DNA from: Rhodoplanes sp046000175
Lineage (GTDB): Bacteria; Pseudomonadota; Alphaproteobacteria; Rhizobiales; Xanthobacteraceae
Direction: 5' to 3'
Assembly: GCF_046000175.1 (NCBI RefSeq)
Contig: NZ_JBEOMB010000100.1
Coordinates: 78,172 to 142,171, forward strand
DNA length: 64,000 nt
Shown here: in pieces, positions 9,882 to 19,854 of the stretch
How positions within the stretch are numbered: the first letter of the stretch is position 1
How the letters are laid out: every line of letters starts with the position of its first letter
Program-made: the position numbers and the translations under genes
Notes under the pieces: generated by a model
Database searches by the model: none
What the model saw: only the letters and a program-made list of their open reading frames with translations
What the model was told of the DNA's origin: nothing

Positions 9882-10025
9882 GGCGGGCCTCTCGTGACAA
9901 ACCACTCCAGACGAAACGTCCGGGCATCCTCCAGGGCCGGCGACACCGTGCCGTCGCCGGATGACGTACTATGAATCTGGACCGGGCCGAGCGCACGCCC
10001 TTTGATCTGGATCGGATACAGAACC

Positions 10026-11597
10026 GTGAACGACGATCCACCTGCCGAAGACCCGCAAGGCGACGATCCGCAAGTCGACGTCCTGGCCTTCCTGGCCGAT
10101 CCGGCGACGCACGGCGGCATCGTGCCGGTGCGGATCGACACCCATGCGGCCTCGGTCTTCCTGGCCGGCGACCGGGCGCTGAAGATCAAGCGGGCGGTCA
10201 GGTTCCCGTTCCTCGACTTCTCGACCCTGGAGAAGCGCCGGGCCGCCTGCGCGGCCGAGCTGGTCGCCAATCGGCCGTTCGCGCCGGAGCTCTACGCTGG
10301 CGTGGTGGCGATCACGCGCGAGCCGGACGGCCGGCTGGCGCTCGACGGCCCCGGCACGCCGGTCGAATGGGCCGTAAAGATGCGCCGCTTCGACGAGACC
10401 CGCACGCTCGACCGTCTCGCCGATGCCGGCGCCATCACGCCGGCGATCGTCGAGCCGCTCGGCCCTATCGTGGCGGCCGCGCATGCGCGCGCCCCGGTCG
10501 TGGCGGCGGCGCCCTGGATCGCGGCGCTCGGCGCCTATGTCGAGCAGAACGCCGACGCCTTCGCGCCCCGGCCGGACCTGTTCGATCGCGCGGCCGCGGC
10601 GGCGCTGACGGCGCGCTCGCGCGCGGCGCTCGACCGGCTGCGGCCGCTGCTGGAGGCACGCGGACACGCCGGGCTGGTGCGGCGCGGGCACGGTGACCTG
10701 CATCTCGGCAACATCGCGCTGATCGACGGCCGGCCGGTGCCGTTCGACGCGCTCGAGTTCGACGACACGGTCGCGTCCGGCGACGTGCTCTACGACCTCG
10801 CCTTCCTGCTGATGGATTTTTGGGAGCGCGACCTGCCCTGGGCGGCGAACCGGGTGCTCGACCGCTGGCTCGCCGAGACCGGGCGCCCGGCGGACCTCGA
10901 CGCGCTCGCGGCGCTGCCGCTGTTCCTGTCGCTGCGCGCCGCGATCCGGGCCAAGGTGACGGCGGCGAAGCCGGCCCCGCCGGATCGCGCAGCCGCGCGC
11001 GACGCGGCCGCGCAAAAATACTTCCGCCTCGCCTGCGGCCTGATCGATCCGCCGCCGCCCGTGCTGGTCGCAGTCGGCGGCCTTTCGGGGACCGGCAAGT
11101 CGCAGGCGGCGCGCCGGATCGCCCGCGACCTCCTGCCAGTGCCCGGCGCCGTGGTGCTGCGCACGGACGTGCTGCGCAAGGCGCTCGCCGGGGTCGACGA
11201 GCACACCCCGCTCCCGGCGGAGGCGTACACGCCGGAGGCGACGGCGCGGGTCTATGCGACGCTCGTGGCCGAGGCGGCGCGTGTGCTCGCCGCCGGCCAC
11301 AGCGTCGTCGCCGACGCCGTCTTCGCGCGCGAGGGGGAGCGGGATGCGATCGCGGCGGTCGCGGCGACGGCAAGAGTCGGGTTCTTCGGCGCGTTCCTCG
11401 AGGCCGATCTCGCCACGCGCGAAGCCCGGGTGAACGGCCGCGCCCGCGATGCCTCCGACGCCGACGCGGCGGTCGCGCGGCACCAGGAGACCTACGAGCT
11501 CGGCCGGCTGGATGGCTGGGCCCGGATCGACGCCTCGGGAACACCGGCCGACACCATGGCGGCCCTGCGCGCCGCGCTGGGCGGTTCGGCGCCGTGA
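10026..11597 (+). CDS. Fused APH-like kinase / P-loop ATPase protein
   Basis: Two-domain protein of about 523 aa. The N-terminal part (about 1-330) is an aminoglycoside phosphotransferase-like kinase domain with VRRGHGDLHLGNI (catalytic Asp in the HGDxHxxN loop, near residue 225) and FDALEFDD (metal-binding Asp). The C-terminal part (from about 350) is a P-loop kinase-like domain with Walker A GGLSGTGKSQ. The family is widespread in Proteobacteria (COG2187 fused to COG0645) and its substrate is unknown. GTG at 10026 or TTG at 10002 may be the start. Neither has a strong ribosome binding site. Despite the APH fold, antibiotic resistance should not be assumed. Confidence 0.8.
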   Translation: MNDDPPAEDPQGDDPQVDVLAFLADPATHGGIVPVRIDTHAASVFLAGDRALKIKRAVRFPFLDFSTLEKRRAACAAELVANRPFAPELYAGVVAITREPDGRLALDGPGTPVEWAVKMRRFDETRTLDRLADAGAITPAIVEPLGPIVAAAHARAPVVAAAPWIAALGAYVEQNADAFAPRPDLFDRAAAAALTARSRAALDRLRPLLEARGHAGLVRRGHGDLHLGNIALIDGRPVPFDALEFDDTVASGDVLYDLAFLLMDFWERDLPWAANRVLDRWLAETGRPADLDALAALPLFLSLRAAIRAKVTAAKPAPPDRAAARDAAAQKYFRLACGLIDPPPPVLVAVGGLSGTGKSQAARRIARDLLPVPGAVVLRTDVLRKALAGVDEHTPLPAEAYTPEATARVYATLVAEAARVLAAGHSVVADAVFAREGERDAIAAVAATARVGFFGAFLEADLATREARVNGRARDASDADAAVARHQETYELGRLDGWARIDASGTPADTMAALRAALGGSAP

Positions 11598-11657
11598 CAC
11601 ACCACGGTCGGCCGGCTTTGCTATAGTCGTCGTCCCCGTCACGAGACGACAGTGGAA

Positions 11658-12818
11658 ATGACCCTCGACACCCGCCGCGTCGGCATCGCCCTCGCGGGCT
11701 TCTGCTCCTTCCTCAACCTCTACGCGCCCCAGGCCCTGCTGCCCGCGCTCGCCCACGACTTCCGGGTCACGGCGGCCGAGATCAGCGCCGTGATGACGGC
11801 CGGCACGATCTCGATCGCGCTGACCGCGCCGTTCACCGGCGTCGTCACCGACATGCTCGGGCGCAAGCGCGTCATCGTCGTCGCGATGGTGCTGGTGGCG
11901 CTGCCGACCCTGATGGTGGCGCTGTCGGGCAGCGTGCAGGAGATCGTGGTCTGGCGCTTCGTGCAGGGGCTCGCGCTGCCGCCGGTCTTCGCCACGGCGC
12001 TCGCCTATGTGGGCGACGAGTTCCCGCCCGCCGAGGTGCCGGGCGTCGCCGGCATCTACATGATGGGGTCGAGCCTCGGCGGCTTCTCGGGTCGGCTGAT
12101 CCCGGGCGTGCTCACCGATCTGGTCGGCTGGCGGCCGGCGATCGGCTCGCTGGCGCTGCTGAGCCTCCTGTGCGCGGTCGGCTTCGGCCTGGCGCTCGAC
12201 AAGGAGCGCCACTTCGTGCGCTCCGAAGGCCTGAAGGCGTCGCTGCGCCAGATGATGCGCCACCTCGTCGATCCGCGCCTGATCCCGCTCTACGCGGTCG
12301 GCTTCGGCGTGCTGTTCAACTTCATCGCCGTGTTCACCTACGTGAACTTCCACCTCGCCGGCCCGCCCTACGGCTTCTCGCCGTCGATGCTCGGGCTGAT
12401 CTTCCTCACCTATCTGGTCGGCTCGGCGACCGTGCCGTCGATCGGCCGCGCGGTGGCGCGGTTCGGCCGCCGGCGCTTCGTGCTCGGGCTGCTGATCCTG
12501 TGGGGGATCGGCGCGCTCCTGCTGCTGACGCCTTCCGTGTGGAGCATCCTGATCGGGCTGACCACCTGCGCCACCTGCGGGATGATGTGCCAGGGCGTGT
12601 CGACCGGCGCCGTCACGGCGACGGCCAAGGAGGGGCGCTCCTCGGCGGTCGGGCTCTACATGACGGTGTTCTATGTCGGCGGCAGCGCCGGCGCCTCGCT
12701 GCCCGGCCTGGCCTGGGCGTATGGCGGCTGGCCCGCGACGGTCGCCATGGTGCTCGCCGTGATCACCGCGATGGCGACCGTGGTGGCGCTGTTCTGGCGC
12801 GACCCGAAGGGTGCGTAG
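11658..12818 (+). CDS. MFS transporter (YnfM-like)
   Basis: Inner-membrane major facilitator of 386 aa with about 12 predicted membrane helices. The loop 2-3 motif DMLGRKRVIVVAM, the N-terminal SFLNLYAPQALLPALA and the PFTGVVTDMLG segment fit the YnfM/drug:H+ antiporter type. A GTG at 11652 is two codons upstream and in frame. The ATG is given here. It follows the kinase fusion by 60 bp on the same strand. The substrate cannot be told. Confidence 0.85.
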   Translation: MTLDTRRVGIALAGFCSFLNLYAPQALLPALAHDFRVTAAEISAVMTAGTISIALTAPFTGVVTDMLGRKRVIVVAMVLVALPTLMVALSGSVQEIVVWRFVQGLALPPVFATALAYVGDEFPPAEVPGVAGIYMMGSSLGGFSGRLIPGVLTDLVGWRPAIGSLALLSLLCAVGFGLALDKERHFVRSEGLKASLRQMMRHLVDPRLIPLYAVGFGVLFNFIAVFTYVNFHLAGPPYGFSPSMLGLIFLTYLVGSATVPSIGRAVARFGRRRFVLGLLILWGIGALLLLTPSVWSILIGLTTCATCGMMCQGVSTGAVTATAKEGRSSAVGLYMTVFYVGGSAGASLPGLAWAYGGWPATVAMVLAVITAMATVVALFWRDPKGA

Positions 12819-12845
12819 GGCCAAGTCGCGGTCGGCGCGGCCTCG

Positions 12846-14693
12846 TCACCGCGGCCAGCCACCGGTGCCGAATGGCGGGCGCGGCGGCGGGACGCTCGCG
12901 GCCGGGGCCGGCGCCGGACCGGGCGTCAGCGGTTTCTTCAGGATCTTGAAGCGGTCGGGATCGAGGCCGTGGCCGGCGCCGAGCGACGACATGTCCTCGG
13001 CGCCGCCCGGCTCGTCGAGCCGCACGCTGGAGTTCGCCAGCGTCGCGCCGCGCCAGCGCTCCAGCACCGAGGCGACGAAAGCCTGGTCGTAGCGGCCGGC
13101 GGGATCGACCCGGACGCTGCCGATCGCCTCGCTCTTCGGCAGCAGATGCGCCGGCACCTCGCGGAAGCGCAGCCGGGTCGGCAGCGCCACGCCTTCGCCG
13201 AAGGCCAGCACCTCGCGGGTGCCGAGCGACGGCACGAAGCCGAGCAGGTTGGCGGCGGCGTCGGAGACGGCCGAGCGCAGCAGCGCCTGGTCGCGGTCGT
13301 TCGCCATGCGCATCGCGAACAGGGTCGAGCACTGCGAGATGATGGTCGGGTCGAGCTCGGCCGGCCGCTGGGTGACCAGCGCGAGGAACACGCCGTACTT
13401 GCGGCCCTCCTTGGCGATGCGCGACACCGCCTTGCGGGTCGGCCCGAAGCCGATCGAGCGGTCGGCCGAGGCGTAGCGGTGCGCCTCCTCGCAGACGAAC
13501 AGCAGCGGCACGGCGCCGTCGCTCCACAGGCCGAAGTCGAACGCCATCCGGCACAGCACCGAGACGAGCGAATCGACCACCTCGGCCGGGAAGCCGGCGA
13601 GCTGCATGATGGTCATCGGCCGGCCGTTCGGCGGCAGCCGGAACAGCATCGAGATCACGTCCGCCATGGTGTCGCCGCCGACATTGGCGTTCTCGAACAT
13701 GAAGGCGTAGCGCGGGTCGTTGGCGACCGATTCGATGCGCTGGATCAGCTTGTGATAGACGATGCGCGAGTTGCGGTTCTCCAGCTTGCCCATGCGCTCG
13801 TCGATCAGCGCGATCAGATCGGCGAGCCGATACGGCACCGGCGTGTCCGCCGTGAAGCCGGCGCTGCGCGGATCGAGCCGCTTCAAGGTCGGGCGGTCGC
13901 CGCCGCCGCCGGCGCGGTACTGCAGGTAGCTCACCTTGGCGATCGGGATCACCTCCGAGAGGATCTCGGTCTCCTCGTCGATGCCCGGACGGGCGCCGAA
14001 GAAGACGTCGACGATCTCCTCGAAGTTGAACAGCCAGAACGGCAGCTTCAGGTTCCGCGGATTGAGGACCTGGGCGTGATCCGGGAAGCAGCGGGCGTAC
14101 TCGTTGTGGACGTCGAGCAGGAAGACGCGCAGATCCGGCCGCCGCGCCAGCGTCTCCTGCAGGATCAGCGCGACGCCGCTCGATTTGCCGACCCCGGTCG
14201 AGCCGAGCACGGCGAAGTGCTTGCTCAGCATGTCGTCGACGTCGATCGAGGCGCGGATCGACGGGTCCTGCTGCAGGTGGCCGATGTCGATCGTGACGCC
14301 GGCGTCGAGGTCGTAGACGATCCGCAGCGTCTCGTGATCGATCGCCGACACCGCGTCGCCGATGGTGGGATAGCGGTCGATGCCGCGGCGGAAGCAGTGG
14401 CGTCCCTGCGGGTCGGGCGCGATCTCGCCCATCAGGTCGAGCTGCGCGGTCGCCACCACGTCGTGATCGTGCACATAGGTGCGGGTCAGCCGCGACACGT
14501 CGGTGACGACGCCGATCAGCACGGCCGGGCCGCTCGCGATCATCAGGAAGCGGCCCACGGTGGCGCGCATCGCGGCGCTGTCGTGCTCGTGCAGGCCCAC
14601 GGTCGCCTGCGATCCCCGCACCGAGACGATATGGCCGATCGCCGCCCCGGCGTCGGGCCGGCCGCGAGCCGAGTCCGAAGTCCCACTTTGCAT
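12846..14693 (-). CDS. HerA-like ATPase (DUF87)
   Basis: Hexameric FtsK/HerA-superfamily ATPase, 615 aa. The N-terminal 110 residues look like a HAS-barrel (IGHIVSVRGSQATVGL). The central domain has Walker A LGSTGVGKSSG near residue 168 and Walker B LLFVCEEAHRY in the second half, followed by RIAKEGRKYGV and LVTQRPAELDP, typical of HerA. In archaea HerA works with the nuclease NurA in end resection; bacterial homologues also occur in defence systems. No NurA or other nuclease gene is adjacent. The ATG at 14693 follows a G-rich Shine-Dalgarno. A GTG at 14708 is also possible. Confidence 0.85.
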   Translation of the reverse strand: MQSGTSDSARGRPDAGAAIGHIVSVRGSQATVGLHEHDSAAMRATVGRFLMIASGPAVLIGVVTDVSRLTRTYVHDHDVVATAQLDLMGEIAPDPQGRHCFRRGIDRYPTIGDAVSAIDHETLRIVYDLDAGVTIDIGHLQQDPSIRASIDVDDMLSKHFAVLGSTGVGKSSGVALILQETLARRPDLRVFLLDVHNEYARCFPDHAQVLNPRNLKLPFWLFNFEEIVDVFFGARPGIDEETEILSEVIPIAKVSYLQYRAGGGGDRPTLKRLDPRSAGFTADTPVPYRLADLIALIDERMGKLENRNSRIVYHKLIQRIESVANDPRYAFMFENANVGGDTMADVISMLFRLPPNGRPMTIMQLAGFPAEVVDSLVSVLCRMAFDFGLWSDGAVPLLFVCEEAHRYASADRSIGFGPTRKAVSRIAKEGRKYGVFLALVTQRPAELDPTIISQCSTLFAMRMANDRDQALLRSAVSDAAANLLGFVPSLGTREVLAFGEGVALPTRLRFREVPAHLLPKSEAIGSVRVDPAGRYDQAFVASVLERWRGATLANSSVRLDEPGGAEDMSSLGAGHGLDPDRFKILKKPLTPGPAPAPAASVPPPRPPFGTGGWPR

Positions 14694-14825
14694 CTGCGTC
14701 GCCCCCACCCCCTGAACAGCCGCCTTCAGCGGGCCTTTCGGAGATACTACCTTTGGGGAGACTGACGCTTTGTTAACACCGCCGGTAGTCGGGTGCTATA
14801 CCATATGTTACTAGCCCGGCCCCGT

Positions 14826-16274
14826 TCAGAACGGCCAGCTCAGGCCGGGCGGCGAGGCCGGACGGGATGGCTGCGCGGTGGGCTGACGGCGCGGCCGCTT
14901 TGGCGCCTCCCGCGGCTCCGACGCGGGGCGCGGCGTGGTGATCCAGCCGAACTTCCGCATCGCCGCCTCGGCGGCCCGCTCGCCCGACAGCCAGGCGCCG
15001 TTGACCGTGCCCCACTGGGTCTCGTGCACGGCCTCGCCGGCGAACCACACGCGGTCGCGCACCGGCTCGGTGAGCGCGGTGCGCGAGCCGGCGCCGCCGA
15101 CGCTCGCCGCCGAGGCGGCGCCGAGCACCCACAGGTCCTGGGCCCAGCGGGTCGCGTGGGTGCGGCGCACCGCCTTCTTGATGTCGGCACCGTAGAGCTT
15201 GGCGAGCCACTCCTTCGACCAGTCGACCATGGCGGCCTCGCCCTTGCCCGACAGGTCGCGGCCGAGCTTGCCGGCGAGTTGCACCATACACAGCGATGTG
15301 CCCGACACGTTGGCGAGCATGACCGCTGTCTCGGCGCTGTCGGCCTTCTCGAAGATCAGGTCGTCGCGCTGCGGCCCGAGCGGCGCGCCCTCGAGCTCCA
15401 GGAACACGTTGTCCTGGCTGCCGAGCGCGAGACGCGAGAAGGCGTCGACATGGCGCTTCGGCAGGTCGGGGTCGAAGCGGATCTTGCCGGCCGCCATCAC
15501 GTTGGTGGAGGCCGTGACGATCGCGGCGCGGGCGACCAGGGTGCCGCGCGGCGTCTCGACCTCGACCTTGCCGCGCACCCAGGTGTTGATCCGGGTCGCC
15601 GGCGTCGACAACCGCACCGTCAGGCCGTCGGCGAGGCGGGCGAGCAGCGCACCGGCGCCCTGCCGGCAGAAGGCGGGGGTGTCGCGCTCCATCGCCTTCG
15701 ACACGTCGACGGCGGAGAGCTCGCGCAGCTCCTTGCCGTAGGGCAGCGGGCCGAGCACGAAATCGACCGTGCTGCGCCAGTCCAGCAGGTCCTTGGGCAG
15801 CGCCTGCAGACAGGAGACGTCGGCTTTCCCGCGCGCCGCCTCGACGATGGCGCGATTGGTGCGCACCAGGACGGCCAGGAAATCCTCCAGCTCGCTCTCG
15901 CGGCCGTAGCGGCGGCCAATGCGCAGCCGCTGGCCGGGCGGCGCCGCATAGACGTCGAGGCCGGTTCCGGCCGTCAGCTTGGTCACCGGGTTGAAGTCGG
16001 CGCCCCAGAGCCAGTGGGCGCCGCGATCGATGGGCACGCCGAAGATCTTGGTGTCGGTGCTGCAGCGCCCACCGATCCGATCGCTCGCCTCGACGATCAC
16101 GACACGGCGCCCCGCCGCGGCGATCCGCCGCGCGGCCGAGATCCCGGCCGCGCCGGCGCCGATCACCACGATGTCGATGTCGCCGGAGCCCTGTGCCCAT
16201 GCGCGAGCGGGCCCGGCGAGCGCGGCTGCGCCGGCGCAGGCGCCCAGGAACGAGCGGCGGTCGAGTGTCGGCAT
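14826..16274 (-). CDS. Tat-exported flavin amine oxidase
   Basis: FAD-dependent amine oxidase-type protein of 482 aa. A twin-arginine signal is clear (DRRSFLGACAGAAALAG, residues 5-21, then ARAWAQ), so it should be exported folded with FAD. The dinucleotide fold IVVIGAGAAGISAARR follows near residue 38, then EASDRIGGRC and RGAHWLWGAD. The C-terminal FAD motif is VWFAGEAVHETQWGTVNGAW. The substrate (mono- or polyamine) is not decided by sequence. GGAGG lies 8 bases before the ATG at 16274. The last 40 residues are Pro/Arg-rich and probably disordered. Confidence 0.88.
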   Translation of the reverse strand: MPTLDRRSFLGACAGAAALAGPARAWAQGSGDIDIVVIGAGAAGISAARRIAAAGRRVVIVEASDRIGGRCSTDTKIFGVPIDRGAHWLWGADFNPVTKLTAGTGLDVYAAPPGQRLRIGRRYGRESELEDFLAVLVRTNRAIVEAARGKADVSCLQALPKDLLDWRSTVDFVLGPLPYGKELRELSAVDVSKAMERDTPAFCRQGAGALLARLADGLTVRLSTPATRINTWVRGKVEVETPRGTLVARAAIVTASTNVMAAGKIRFDPDLPKRHVDAFSRLALGSQDNVFLELEGAPLGPQRDDLIFEKADSAETAVMLANVSGTSLCMVQLAGKLGRDLSGKGEAAMVDWSKEWLAKLYGADIKKAVRRTHATRWAQDLWVLGAASAASVGGAGSRTALTEPVRDRVWFAGEAVHETQWGTVNGAWLSGERAAEAAMRKFGWITTPRPASEPREAPKRPRRQPTAQPSRPASPPGLSWPF

Positions 16275-16619
16275 GGGGGTGGCCTCCCTGCCGGCAACTT
16301 GCCCCAAGGGCCGCCCCGCCGCAAACCCGGATGTGGAGATCGATCCGACGCGCGTCGGGACGCTCGGCTCCCGCAGGAGCGCGCCGGGCGGCGTGGGCGC
16401 GCCGGGTGGCGCGCAACGATGCTCTCACGTCCGTCGTGGCCCGTCGCGGACCGCGACCGGTCCTCGCACGTCGACCCGGCTCCACGCCCGCCCGGGCGTG
16501 GGCGGACGTCGCACTGGAGGCCGGTCGTGCCGGTCGCGGTCCTCGGGCCGTCACGCGGCGGGCAGGGATCGTCCGCCGCGGACATGCACCCCTTCGAAAG
16601 CGCGCGGCCGTCAGGCCGC

Positions 16620-16931
16620 CTACTCCTCGTCCGGGATCTCGAGGTCGAGCAGCGCCGACGACAGCGACTTGCCGTGGGCGTCGAGCGCGAGCGTGCGGGT
16701 CACCCCGCCGCCGAGCGCCTCGTACATCACGAAGTTCAACGCCGCGATACGCGGAAGCTCGTAGCGCACCACGGCGCCTTTCACGATATCGGCGAAATGC
16801 GCCTTAACGCGCTCCACCGTGACGTGGCGGCATAGCCGCTCCCAGTCTTTCGCATCGAAGGCGATGACCGAGATGTTCGATGTGTTGCCCTTGTCCCCGG
16901 TGCGGGAATGGGCGAGGTCGCGCAGCTTCAT
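16620..16931 (-). CDS. AtuA-related small protein
   Basis: 103-aa protein that corresponds to the C-terminal ferredoxin-like domain fused to AtuA in other bacteria. The signature LRDLAHSRTGDKGNTSNISVI stands at the N-terminus and YEALGGGVTRTLALD in the second half. The ATG at 16931 has GGAGG 7 bases ahead. A GTG at 16937 would overlap the previous stop codon more but has no room for the site. It starts 6 bp after the start of the AtuA stop codon region, so the two are translationally coupled and probably form one complex. Confidence 0.85.
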   Translation of the reverse strand: MKLRDLAHSRTGDKGNTSNISVIAFDAKDWERLCRHVTVERVKAHFADIVKGAVVRYELPRIAALNFVMYEALGGGVTRTLALDAHGKSLSSALLDLEIPDEE

Positions 16932-16933
16932 GA

Positions 16934-18271
16934 TCACGCCTCCAGGATCCGGACCGACGACCCGACGAGGGTCCGCGGCAGCAGCACCGACTGCACCGCC
17001 ACGACCTCGCGGGCCACCTTGAAGGCTCCGCCGCCGCCGGCGGGGCCGTTGGTGTAGAGCGTCTCGACCTCGTTGCCGATCTTCACGGCCTCGGCGAGCG
17101 TCTCGGTGCGGCCGGTGACGCGGGCGCGCACCTCGTAGGGGTCATGGCCGGCGCTGCGGGTCGGGCCGTGCAGCGAATCGACACCGATCAGGTCGAAGCG
17201 CAGCTCGCTGGTCTTCACGTTCATGAGCGCCAGCCGCTCGCGCACGATGTCGAGGGCGAGCTGTCCGCGCGCCACGGCGCCCGGACCCGCATAGGACATC
17301 TGGCCTTCGCCGATGTAGCTGTCGATGTAGCCGACCGAGACCTTGAGCGTGTCGGTCCTGGGCCGACCGGTGCCGCCCGTGACACGCACCCGGTCGGGCC
17401 CGATCTCCTCGACCGCGACCGGCGAGAAGTCGGCGATCACGTCCGGCTGGAAGTAGTTCTTCGGATCGTGCAGCTCGTAGAGGAGCTGCTCCTTCACGGT
17501 CTGCGGCGTCACCTTGCCGCCGGCGCTCGCCACCTTGGTGACGACGAGGGTGCCGTCCTCGGCGACCTCGCCGATCGGGAAGCCAAGCCGGCCGAGGCCG
17601 TCGACGTCCTTGACGCCGGGATCGGCGAAGTAGCCGCCCGTCACCTGGCCGGCGCATTCGAGCAGATGGCCGACGACCGTGCCCTTTCCGAGCCTGTCCC
17701 AGTCGTCCATGGCCCAGCCGAACTCGCGCACCAGCGGCGCCATGAACAGCGCCGGGTCGGCCGCCCGGCCCGTGATCACGACGTCGGCGCCGAGCGCCAA
17801 CGCCTCGACGATCGAGGTCACGCCGACATAGGCGTTGGCCGAGACGATGCGGTTGCCGAGATCCGTGGTCGAACCGCCGGTCTCCTCGAGCTTGCGCGGC
17901 GTCTCGCGGATCTGATCGAGCACGTCGTCGCCGGAGACGGCCGCGACGTTGAGGCCCTTGAGGCCGAGCGCGCGGGCGATCTCGATCGTCTTCTGCGCGC
18001 CGGCCTCCGGATTGGCGGCGCCCATGTTGGTGACGATCTTGATGCCCTTCTGCTTGCAGATCGCGAGCACGGCCTTCATGCGGGCGTCGAGCAGCGGGTC
18101 GTAGCCCGCCGCGGGGTTCTTCATCTTGGCCTGCTGGGCGAGCGCGATGGTGCGCTCGGCCAGGCACTCGAATACCAGGTAGTCGATGTCGCCCTTCTCG
18201 GCGAGCTCGACGGCGGGCTCGATGCGGTCGCCGGAATAGCCGGCGCCGGAACCGATCCTGATGGTTCTCAT
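16934..18271 (-). CDS. AtuA family protein (DUF1446)
   Basis: 445-aa acyclic terpene utilisation AtuA family protein. It opens with RIGSGAGYSGDRIEPA and contains FECLAERTIALAQ, NMGAANPEAG and VITGRAADPALF, all conserved in DUF1446. The family is linked to terpene and other branched carboxylate or acyl-CoA catabolism, but its reaction is not settled. In Pseudomonas AtuA the following small domain is fused; here it is a separate coupled gene. The ATG at 18271 has GAGGA upstream. It lies 31 bp after the CitMHS transporter gene on the same strand, so the three form an operon. Confidence 0.88.
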   Translation of the reverse strand: MRTIRIGSGAGYSGDRIEPAVELAEKGDIDYLVFECLAERTIALAQQAKMKNPAAGYDPLLDARMKAVLAICKQKGIKIVTNMGAANPEAGAQKTIEIARALGLKGLNVAAVSGDDVLDQIRETPRKLEETGGSTTDLGNRIVSANAYVGVTSIVEALALGADVVITGRAADPALFMAPLVREFGWAMDDWDRLGKGTVVGHLLECAGQVTGGYFADPGVKDVDGLGRLGFPIGEVAEDGTLVVTKVASAGGKVTPQTVKEQLLYELHDPKNYFQPDVIADFSPVAVEEIGPDRVRVTGGTGRPRTDTLKVSVGYIDSYIGEGQMSYAGPGAVARGQLALDIVRERLALMNVKTSELRFDLIGVDSLHGPTRSAGHDPYEVRARVTGRTETLAEAVKIGNEVETLYTNGPAGGGGAFKVAREVVAVQSVLLPRTLVGSSVRILEA

Positions 18272-18302
18272 GACAGGGTTCCTCGGTGAATGCGGGGCGG
18301 GC

Positions 18303-19616
18303 TCACAGCGGCAGGATGCCGAGCACGACGGCCGTGATGGTCATCACGATCGACACGGCCCACAGCGGCAGGAAGCTGAACTTCTGATGCTCGCCGAGTT
18401 CGATGCCGCACAGGCCGACCAGCAGGAAGGTGGCGGGCGTGAGCGGGCTGATCGGGAAGCCGACCGTCATCTGGCCCATGATGGCCGCCTGGCCCATCTG
18501 CACGGGCGCGACGCCGAGCACCTTGCCGGCCTCGGCCAGCACGGGCAGGACGCCGAAGTAGAAGGAGTCCGGATCGAACAGCATGCTGAGCGGCATGGAG
18601 ATCAGGCCGAGCACCACGGGCATGTGCTGGGCGAAATCGGTCGGGACGTGACCGGCGGCGAACTTCGCCATCTCGGTCAGCATCTTGGTGTCCTTCATGA
18701 TGCCCGTGAACACGCCCGCGGCGAGCAGGATCGAGGCCATCATCAGGGCGGCCTTGGCGTGGGCGTCGACGCGCTCGCGCTGGTCCTTGACGGCCGGATA
18801 GTTGATCAGCAGCGCGACCACGGTGCCGATCATGAAGCAGACGACCGGCGCGCCGACCTCGGTGATCATCGCGGCCAGAACGGCGAGCACCAGCGCGACG
18901 TTGATCAGGAACAGCTTCGGCCGGACGAGCTTCTGCTCGGCCTCGGAGAGCTGCGGGCGGGTGTAGGAGACCGACACGTCGCCGCCGAGCACGCCGGCCG
19001 CGGTCAGGCGCTTCTCCTCGCGCAGGCCGAAGAAGAAGGCGAGGGCGAAGACGAACAGCAGGCCGACGATCTGCACCGGCAGCACCGGCATGAACAATTC
19101 GCCGATCGGCACCTGCAGCGCGGTCGCGGCGCGCAGCGTCGGGCCGCCCCACGGCAGCATGTTGGCCGTGCCGGCCGCCATGGCGACCACGCAGGCGAGG
19201 ATGCGCTTGTCCATCTTGAGGCGATCGAACAGCGGCAGCATCGCCGGGATCGTGACCAGGAACGTCACGGCGCCGGAGCCGTCGAGATGGACGATCGCGG
19301 CGAGCACGGCGGCGCCGAGCACGATGCGGGACGGCTTCACGCCGACGACGCGGAGAATGCCGTTGATGATCGGATCGAGCGTGCCGGCATCCTTGACGAT
19401 GCCGAAGAACAGGATCGCGAACACGAACATGCCGACGACGGGGGCGATGTTCTTGACGCCGTTGACGGCGAACTTGCCGGTGTCGGCGACCGAGAAGCCG
19501 GCGATCAGCGCGCCGGCCATCGGCACGATGATCAGGGCCGCCATGGGCGAGAGCCTCTTGGTGAGGATCCCGGCGAGCACGACGACGATGACGAGAAGCC
19601 CGATCAAGGCGAGCAT
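18303..19616 (-). CDS. CitMHS family carboxylate transporter
   Basis: Polytopic inner-membrane protein of 437 aa, about 11-12 helices, of the citrate-Mg2+:H+ symporter (CitMHS) family. Conserved segments are LAAIVHLDGSGAVTFLVT (near 105-125), AGTANMLPWGGPTLRAA (near 155) and DPDSFYFGVLP in the second half. The family imports metal-complexed citrate or related carboxylates. AAGGGTGA lies before the ATG. It is first in an operon with the AtuA pair and divergent from the LysR gene. The context suggests that it brings in the carboxylate processed by AtuA; this is inference. Confidence 0.88.
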   Translation of the reverse strand: MLALIGLLVIVVVLAGILTKRLSPMAALIIVPMAGALIAGFSVADTGKFAVNGVKNIAPVVGMFVFAILFFGIVKDAGTLDPIINGILRVVGVKPSRIVLGAAVLAAIVHLDGSGAVTFLVTIPAMLPLFDRLKMDKRILACVVAMAAGTANMLPWGGPTLRAATALQVPIGELFMPVLPVQIVGLLFVFALAFFFGLREEKRLTAAGVLGGDVSVSYTRPQLSEAEQKLVRPKLFLINVALVLAVLAAMITEVGAPVVCFMIGTVVALLINYPAVKDQRERVDAHAKAALMMASILLAAGVFTGIMKDTKMLTEMAKFAAGHVPTDFAQHMPVVLGLISMPLSMLFDPDSFYFGVLPVLAEAGKVLGVAPVQMGQAAIMGQMTVGFPISPLTPATFLLVGLCGIELGEHQKFSFLPLWAVSIVMTITAVVLGILPL

Positions 19617-19854
19617 GGTTTCACCCTTGGGGTCCGGGGGACCGCGGGCGAGGCGAGCGACCGCGCACGCGATCCGGATGACGAGATGCGACCGGCTGTC
19701 CGCCGCCCGGGAAACGGGCGCGGTGCGATCGCCGATTCAGAAAAATTCGCAGAGCAGGACCGGAAGCCAGCCCCGGCCGGGGCGGCTGGCACGCGGCCGT
19801 GCCGACGTCGCTTCTTCGGGGGCGGCTCCAGGACTACGCCGACCTTGTGATAAC

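Noticed and set aside
10026..11597. Aminoglycoside resistance gene
   Set aside because: The APH-like domain belongs to a fused housekeeping family with a second kinase domain; nothing points to drug substrates.
9969..12824. 951-codon antisense frame opposite the kinase fusion and MFS genes
   Set aside because: Low-complexity composition and no ribosome site or domain; both plus-strand genes have clear motifs.
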